Positions 32,441 to 37,077 of a stretch of 37,077 bases of DNA are shown here, in pieces; the stretch's first letter is position 1; each line of letters begins with the position of its first letter. This stretch comes from Bacteroidota bacterium. GTDB lineage: Bacteria; Bacteroidota; Bacteroidia; B-17B0; Aurantibacillaceae. The stretch is taken from assembly GCA_030681615.1 (NCBI GenBank), contig JAUXSA010000178.1, positions 1 to 37,077 on the forward strand, read 5' to 3'. A model generated the notes under the pieces. That model had not been told where the DNA came from and did not search any database. It saw only the letters and a list, made by a program, of their open reading frames with translations. Position numbers and translations under genes: made by a program.

Positions 32441-33532
32441 ATGAGGCAGCTGTTTCTTGTGGTTATTGGGCTTTTGGTGGGTTTTGCAGGCTTTGCCCAA
32501 ACGGTTATAACCCCAAAACCCGTTAAGAACCTGGTGCCCAATGGCAGTTTTGAGAACTACCGCCGTAAGACCAACAACATTAAGCAGGCGGTGCCATGGC
32601 GGCCTATAGCCTCAATAGATTACTACCACAACCCTTTAGACAACGATACCACCGTGCAAAAAGGCGCTTTTTCGGGCGACTCCTACACGGGTTTCCGTTT
32701 CCAGAAACGTTATAAGGAATTTTTGCAGGTAAAGCTCGCCGAGCCTCTGCACCGCGGCACTATTTACGAATTTTCGATGCAGGTACGCCTGGCCTACTGG
32801 AGCAATGCAGTTTTAAAGTCGTTTGGGGTATTAATAAGTAAAGCCGGTTACAGCAAACCGGGCGATGCCGTAAAAGCAAATATTGTTGATACCATTGCTA
32901 AAAAAGGCGGACTTTTTAAAGCTCACGAATGGTTTACCATTAGAGGCTATTATAAAGCAGATGGCGGAGAAAAATATATCACTATTGGTAATTTTTCGCC
33001 CAAAATAAAAAAAGAGTTTGTACGCATGAATTTATTTAAAGTGGGTTATAAAGAAGCTTATTATTTTGTAGATGATGTGCGGTTAATTAAAAGTCCGGCC
33101 TTTGAAGAAAAAGTGGATATTGAAATTGTTGGGCCAAATTATCATGCCGATCAGGATTCGAGTTTAAATGTGAGCAAGGATATTAAAGTAGGGGATAAAG
33201 TAAACTTAAATAATATTTTCTTTGATAACGGTCGTTATTATTTGTTGCCCGAATCGTACCAGGAATTAAATAAGCTGGCGCAGTATCTTTTAAAGAACCC
33301 CGGTGTTGAAATTCAAATTAACGGGCATAGTGATAGCGGCGGTTTAAATTACAAGAATCAAAAAATGTCAGAGTTACGCGCCCGTGAGGTATTTGAATAT
33401 TTAATTAAAAAGGGTGTGCAAAATAAAATGTACTTTAAAGGTTACGGCAGTACGCAACCCGTTGCCAGTAACGATACAGATGAAGGCAAGGCCAAGAACC
33501 GACGTGTTGAATTTCAAATCATAAAAAAATAA
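32441..33532 (+). CDS. OmpA-family outer-membrane protein with carbohydrate-binding-like N-terminal domain
   Basis: Protein of 363 residues. Start 32441 gives a signal peptide (MRQLFLVVIGLLVGFAGFAQ), whereas the longer frame from 32339 runs through the rpsT promoter. The N-terminal domain starts NLVPNGSFENYRRK, a jelly-roll-like opening common in Bacteroidota OmpA proteins, and spans about 25-225. The C-terminal OmpA peptidoglycan-binding domain (about 250-363) has NNIFFDNGRYYLLPES, QINGHSDSGGLNYKNQKMSE and AKNRRVEFQI. It probably links the outer membrane to the cell wall. The transporter gene starts 2 bases after its stop. Confidence 0.88.
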   Translation: MRQLFLVVIGLLVGFAGFAQTVITPKPVKNLVPNGSFENYRRKTNNIKQAVPWRPIASIDYYHNPLDNDTTVQKGAFSGDSYTGFRFQKRYKEFLQVKLAEPLHRGTIYEFSMQVRLAYWSNAVLKSFGVLISKAGYSKPGDAVKANIVDTIAKKGGLFKAHEWFTIRGYYKADGGEKYITIGNFSPKIKKEFVRMNLFKVGYKEAYYFVDDVRLIKSPAFEEKVDIEIVGPNYHADQDSSLNVSKDIKVGDKVNLNNIFFDNGRYYLLPESYQELNKLAQYLLKNPGVEIQINGHSDSGGLNYKNQKMSELRAREVFEYLIKKGVQNKMYFKGYGSTQPVASNDTDEGKAKNRRVEFQIIKK

Positions 33533-33534
33533 AT

Positions 33535-34893
33535 ATGCAGGACGGAAAATTATTAATTGACGATCCAAAAACAATAAAAGCCTGGACTTTTTATGATTGG
33601 GCCAACTCAGTTTTTCCGTTGGTAATTACTTCTGCTATTTTCCCAAATTTTTATGACGCCGTAACATCCACTAAAAATGATCTGGGTGAAGTGGTTAGTC
33701 ATACCGTTACTTTTTTTGGAAGGGATTTTGAGAACCAGAATATTTATTCTTTTGTTTATGCTTTTGCGCTTTTTATGGTTGTTTTGATCTCGCCCATATT
33801 AAGTGGTATTGCCGATTATTTAGGAAATAAAAAAAGGTTCCTGCAATTCTTTTGTTATTTGGGTGCTATCTCTTGTATGTGTTTATTTTTCTTTTCAAAA
33901 AATAATTTAGGATTAAGTTTTATTCCATTCATAACTGCTACCGTTGGTTTTTGGGGAAGCCTGGTTTATTATAATTCTTATTTACCGGAGATCGCATCAG
34001 AAGCCAATCAGGATAAAGTAAGCGCAAGAGGTTTTGCATTAGGTTATTTTGGAAGTTCGTTATTACTGATCGTTTGCCTGGCATTGGTAATGACAAAAAC
34101 ATTTCATCATTTACTGGGTACAGATCCAAAACAAGCTATTGATGTAAGGATCTCTTTTTTATTAGTTGGATTGTGGTGGATGGGTTTTGCACAATACACT
34201 TTTAAACGTTTACCAAGATTAAATCACAAAGCGCATGGTAGCGATAAGCAAGGGTTATTCTCGAAAGGATTTAAAGAATTACGTTCGGTAGCAAAACAAA
34301 TAAAAAGTATGCCGCAGTTAAAACGTTTTTTAGGAGGCTACTTTTTTTATAATATGGGTGTGCAAACCATTATGGTGGTGGCAGTTCTTTTTGCACGTAA
34401 CGAAATTATCTGGGAAAATGAGCAGGCAAAAACAACGTCGTTAATTGTAAGTATTTTAATTATACAGTTTGTTGGTATTGCAGGGTCTTTCTTTTTCTCA
34501 AAATTATCTTCGCGCATTGGTAATATTAAAGCGTTGATGATCGCTATTTTTATCTGGATCTTTATTTGTGTGTTCACTTATTTGGTTGCACGTTTGCCCA
34601 TTCATTTTTACACTGTTGCATTTTTGGTTGGTTTTGTAATGGGCGGCATCCAGGCATTATCGCGTAGTACTTACAGTAAATTATTACCCGAGACAGAAGA
34701 CAATACCAGTTTTTTTAGTTTTTACGATGTAATGGAAAAAATGGGCATGATCTTAGGTACCATCACCTTTGGTGTTATCAGCGAAATAGTTGGTGGTATG
34801 CGTCCCTCTATTTTATCGCTGATAGTTTATTTTGTTTTGGGCTTTCTTATTTTGTTGAGCATGAAGAAGGAGATTCAGAAAAAGGAGGCCTGA
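33535..34893 (+). CDS. MFS transporter, UMF1/Atg22-like family
   Basis: Inner-membrane protein of 452 residues with about 12 hydrophobic helices. The N-terminal signature KAWTFYDWANSVFPLVITSAIFPNFY and the SPILSGIADYLGNKKRF loop after helix 2 identify the UMF1 (Atg22-like) branch of the major facilitator superfamily. Yeast Atg22 exports amino acids from the vacuole; substrates of bacterial members are not defined. It lies directly behind the OmpA-like gene and is probably co-transcribed. Confidence 0.9.
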   Translation: MQDGKLLIDDPKTIKAWTFYDWANSVFPLVITSAIFPNFYDAVTSTKNDLGEVVSHTVTFFGRDFENQNIYSFVYAFALFMVVLISPILSGIADYLGNKKRFLQFFCYLGAISCMCLFFFSKNNLGLSFIPFITATVGFWGSLVYYNSYLPEIASEANQDKVSARGFALGYFGSSLLLIVCLALVMTKTFHHLLGTDPKQAIDVRISFLLVGLWWMGFAQYTFKRLPRLNHKAHGSDKQGLFSKGFKELRSVAKQIKSMPQLKRFLGGYFFYNMGVQTIMVVAVLFARNEIIWENEQAKTTSLIVSILIIQFVGIAGSFFFSKLSSRIGNIKALMIAIFIWIFICVFTYLVARLPIHFYTVAFLVGFVMGGIQALSRSTYSKLLPETEDNTSFFSFYDVMEKMGMILGTITFGVISEIVGGMRPSILSLIVYFVLGFLILLSMKKEIQKKEA

Positions 34894-34914
34894 TGTTTTA
34901 TTTGCGAATTTAAA

Positions 34915-35030
34915 TGTCAGTTCGAGTGATTTTTTGCTTTGCCTCTTGCAAAAAATTGTATCGAGAACGGCTTACTAAATGCGTCTCGATACAGATTTGA
35001 AAAGAGGCGCAAATCTTACTCGACGTGACA
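34915..35030. repeat. TGTCA-TTCGAG palindromic repeat, copy 1
   Basis: The ends TGTCAGTTCGAGT and ACTCGACGTGACA are inverted with two mismatches. Inside, TGTATCGAGA faces TCTCGATACA and GCCTCTT faces AAGAGGC. It belongs to the same family as 36950-37043. It lies between the transporter and the vWA gene. Confidence 0.75.
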
Positions 35031-35107
35031 GAAAGAGTAAAAGGGACAATTTTTGTTAACGCACTAAATAAAACTCAACAATTGCCTGATCTTTGTATTA
35101 TACTATT

Positions 35108-36229
35108 ATGTTCAACAAAATTTTAGTCTTTTTTATTTTCTGTAGCTTTTTCGCAAAGGCGCAATTGCAGTTCAAAGATCAGGACACCGATCTTGGAACA
35201 ATTGCTGAGACTTACGAAATAAAAGGGGATGTATTGGTGACGAACAACACGGAGAAAAAAGTTTTTTTAATGCGTGCCGATGCTGATAAAGGCGTGAAAG
35301 TTTTTACCACCAAAAAAACTTTGTTACCCGGCGATACCTGTTTGATCATCATTTCTTTTTTACCCGAAAGCGCCGGAAAATTTAAAAAGAAGATCAATCT
35401 TATTTGCAGTGATAATACAAAACCTTACGAGCTTACTGTCAGTGGTAATTTAGGAAAATTAAAGACCGATGATAAGCTGGCCTGTTTTTATTTTGGTAAC
35501 CGAAAAAGTAGTTCTATAAAAACAGTAACAGAACCTATTGTTGTAAAAGAGAATAACACAAAAAAAGATAATACCAATAAAATTCCCGATAACTCAAGCG
35601 CTCCTAAAATAGATACAGTTTGGGAAAAGCCTCCTGTAATTTTAAAAGAAGAAAGTTCAACCGAACTCTCTGTTTTAGGATACAAACCCAACAACATTTT
35701 ATTTTTGGTAGACGTGAGCAGCTCTATGAAAGATTCTTTAAAATTGCCCTTAATGAAAACTGCTTTGCATACATTGATAGATGCTGTGCGCGAAGTAGAC
35801 GTGATTACTTTTGTAACTTATGCCGATAGCGTAAAAATAATTAAAGAAGCCGTAAAAGGTTCCGATAAAAAACAATTACACGCCGCAGTAAATGCGTTAA
35901 AAGCAAAAGGTTTAACAAAAGGTAATAAGGCAATTTTGTTCTCGCAGCAATTAGCGCAAAAACATTTTATTGCAGAAGGAAATAACCAGATCATTATGGC
36001 TACCGACGGAAAATTCCGATTTTATAGTGAGGATCAAAAAATATGGGCGGAAAAACAAATGGACAAAAAGATTGTTTTAAGTACAGTGGCTTTTGGTAAT
36101 GAAAGAGACGCAATGAAAAATTTAAAAGAGATAGCAGATATTGGTGAAGGTTCTTTTATACATATTAAAAAGCGCCATGGTAGCGAAGGTAAATTGTTGG
36201 ATGAGGTTAAAGCGAGGAGTAAGCGGTAG
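35108..36229 (+). CDS. Secreted von Willebrand factor A protein with DUF1573-like N-terminal domain
   Basis: Protein of 373 residues. ATG 35108 gives a signal peptide (MFNKILVFFIFCSFFAKAQ); an upstream TTG is less likely. Residues 20-125 read LQFKDQDTDLGTIAETYEIK and LLPGDTCLIIISFLPESAGK, an immunoglobulin-like domain as in DUF1573. After a charged linker comes a vWA domain (about 195-373) with MIDAS residues DVSSS (Asp202) and TDG (Thr299-Gly301). Such domains bind divalent metal and mediate adhesion. It is probably periplasmic or surface-located; partner unknown. Confidence 0.85.
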   Translation: MFNKILVFFIFCSFFAKAQLQFKDQDTDLGTIAETYEIKGDVLVTNNTEKKVFLMRADADKGVKVFTTKKTLLPGDTCLIIISFLPESAGKFKKKINLICSDNTKPYELTVSGNLGKLKTDDKLACFYFGNRKSSSIKTVTEPIVVKENNTKKDNTNKIPDNSSAPKIDTVWEKPPVILKEESSTELSVLGYKPNNILFLVDVSSSMKDSLKLPLMKTALHTLIDAVREVDVITFVTYADSVKIIKEAVKGSDKKQLHAAVNALKAKGLTKGNKAILFSQQLAQKHFIAEGNNQIIMATDGKFRFYSEDQKIWAEKQMDKKIVLSTVAFGNERDAMKNLKEIADIGEGSFIHIKKRHGSEGKLLDEVKARSKR

Positions 36230-36261
36230 TTATTCCGTGTTTCTTGTTTCGGCTTCGGTGA

Positions 36262-36353
36262 CGTCATTGCGAGGCATAATGGAAATAACTGAGGCCGAAG
36301 CAATCACATAAACCAGTGTGTTTGGGATCGCTTCGCTAACGCTCGCGATGACG
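36262..36353. repeat. CGTCATTGCGAGG palindromic repeat
   Basis: CGTCATTGCGAGG at 36262-36274 faces GCTCGCGATGACG ending at 36353, with internal GAAGCAATC facing GATCGCTTC. This REP-like palindrome is a type found dispersed in several bacterial phyla. It fills most of the gap between the vWA gene and msrB. Confidence 0.75.
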
Positions 36354-36429
36354 GAGGTTGTTAAAATTTGTAAATTTTGAAAGGAAATGACATTGAGTTC
36401 GTATATATAATAGAACGTAATACAAAACC

Positions 36430-36945
36430 ATGAAAAAATTAATTTTATCAGCGATCTTAATAAGCACTTTTGGCCTGGTATCATGTCAAACTGCTGTTAA
36501 TACAAAAGAAGAACAAAAAATTTCAAATAAAAAAGTTATGGATACGAGTTACAAAAAAACAGACGAAGAGTGGAAAAAAATATTAACACCCGAACAATAT
36601 TATGTGTTGCGCCAAAAAGGAACAGAGCGCGCCGGAACGGGTGAGTATAATGATCATAAAGAAAAAGGTTTTTATACCTGCGCAGGTTGTGGTACAGAAT
36701 TATTCTCTAATGAACAAAAATTTGACAGTCATTGCGGCTGGCCAAGTTTTGACGGCGAGTTAGGTGGTGGCGACCGTGTTTTAAAAGTAAATGATTTTTC
36801 TCACGGTATGATCCGCACCGAAATTGTATGTGCAAAATGCGGTGGACATTTAGGCCATATCTTTGATGATGGTCCAACGGCTACCGGGCAGCGTTATTGT
36901 GTAAATAGTTTAAGCCTGGGTTTTAAACCGGCAGAGAAGAAGTAA
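36430..36945 (+). CDS. msrB: Peptide-methionine (R)-S-oxide reductase, lipoprotein form
   Basis: Reduces methionine-R-sulfoxide in oxidised proteins. The 171-residue protein begins with a lipoprotein signal (FGLVSC, Cys19), so it acts in the envelope. The MsrB domain spans about 43-168. Zinc ligands are Cys84/Cys87 (CAGC) and Cys134/Cys137 (CAKC); the WPSFDGE substrate region follows Cys102; the catalytic Cys157 is in RYCVNSLSL; LGHIFDDGP is conserved. Flanked by palindromic repeats on both sides. Confidence 0.96.
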   Translation: MKKLILSAILISTFGLVSCQTAVNTKEEQKISNKKVMDTSYKKTDEEWKKILTPEQYYVLRQKGTERAGTGEYNDHKEKGFYTCAGCGTELFSNEQKFDSHCGWPSFDGELGGGDRVLKVNDFSHGMIRTEIVCAKCGGHLGHIFDDGPTATGQRYCVNSLSLGFKPAEKK

Positions 36946-36949
36946 ACGT

Positions 36950-37043
36950 TGTCACTTCGAGTAGTTCCGACGGTAGGAGGAATGTATCGAGAAGTGATAG
37001 CCGGAGAACCAGTTCTCGATACGCTCCGCTACTCGAACTGACA
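36950..37043. repeat. TGTCA-TTCGAG palindromic repeat, copy 2
   Basis: The ends TGTCACTTCGAGTAG and CTACTCGAACTGACA are inverted with a single mismatch. Inside, GTATCGAGAA faces TTCTCGATAC. Same family as 34915-35030. It begins 5 bases after the msrB stop and could form a transcript-ending hairpin. Confidence 0.78.
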
Positions 37044-37077
37044 ATAACTTTACAGCGCTCGACTTAAAATTTATTTT

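Overview
The window looks like chromosome from a member of the Bacteroidota. The evidence is a type IX secretion cargo with a C-terminal type A sorting domain (18862-20388), a PorE-like OmpA protein (12831-14843), a Reg_prop/Y_Y_Y sensor kinase paired with a LytTR regulator, several small lipoproteins, AT-rich DNA, and promoters of the Bacteroidota type (TTTG, 18-20 bases, TAnnTTTG). Genus cannot be fixed from the sequence alone. No tRNA, rRNA, CRISPR array, integrase or transposase gene was seen.

Layout. 1-1170: 5' part of a receiver-PAS-PAS signalling protein running off the left edge. 1279-5694: isopentenyl-diphosphate isomerase, then a LytS-type propeller kinase and its LytTR partner. 5971-9633: tight run of guaB, a lipoprotein, def, a TPR lipoprotein and a DUF423 protein. 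9698-12658: lipoprotein, pckA, outer-membrane protein. 12831-17618: PorE-like protein, a Cys-motif membrane protein, DUF1801, VOC, DUF4199 and a membrane-tethered LuxR regulator. 18126-24628: accessory-looking membrane proteins, the T9SS cargo, a DoxX/DUF2071/methyltransferase operon and small secreted proteins. 24766-27706: a ParB-like protein with a D12-class adenine methyltransferase, followed by 700 bases of repeats and remnants. 27706-28897: a winged-helix/nucleotidyltransferase pair resembling an AbiE-type toxin-antitoxin module. 28898-36945: housekeeping and envelope genes (ald, an outer-membrane protein, fabD, rpsT, an OmpA protein, a UMF1 transporter, a vWA protein, msrB).

The most unusual part is 17.7-29.0 kb. 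Two copies of a roughly 260-base non-coding repeat lie in opposite orientation at 17.8 and 27.2 kb, with their two blocks in permuted order. They bracket about 9 kb of accessory genes ending in the ParB-like/methyltransferase pair. Directly beside the second copy lies an 89-base fragment of an alanine dehydrogenase gene. It differs from the intact ald 3' end (28922-29010) only at three synonymous third positions, so it comes from a diverged functional homologue. Between fragment and intact gene sits the toxin-antitoxin-like pair. Its promoter overlaps a perfect 14-bp inverted repeat, and its last stop codon directly abuts the stop codon of ald. This looks like a site of repeated insertion or allele exchange carrying candidate defence modules.

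Intergenic regions also carry many imperfect palindromes of several families (16012-16106, 31909-32005, 34915-35030, 36262-36353, 36950-37043).
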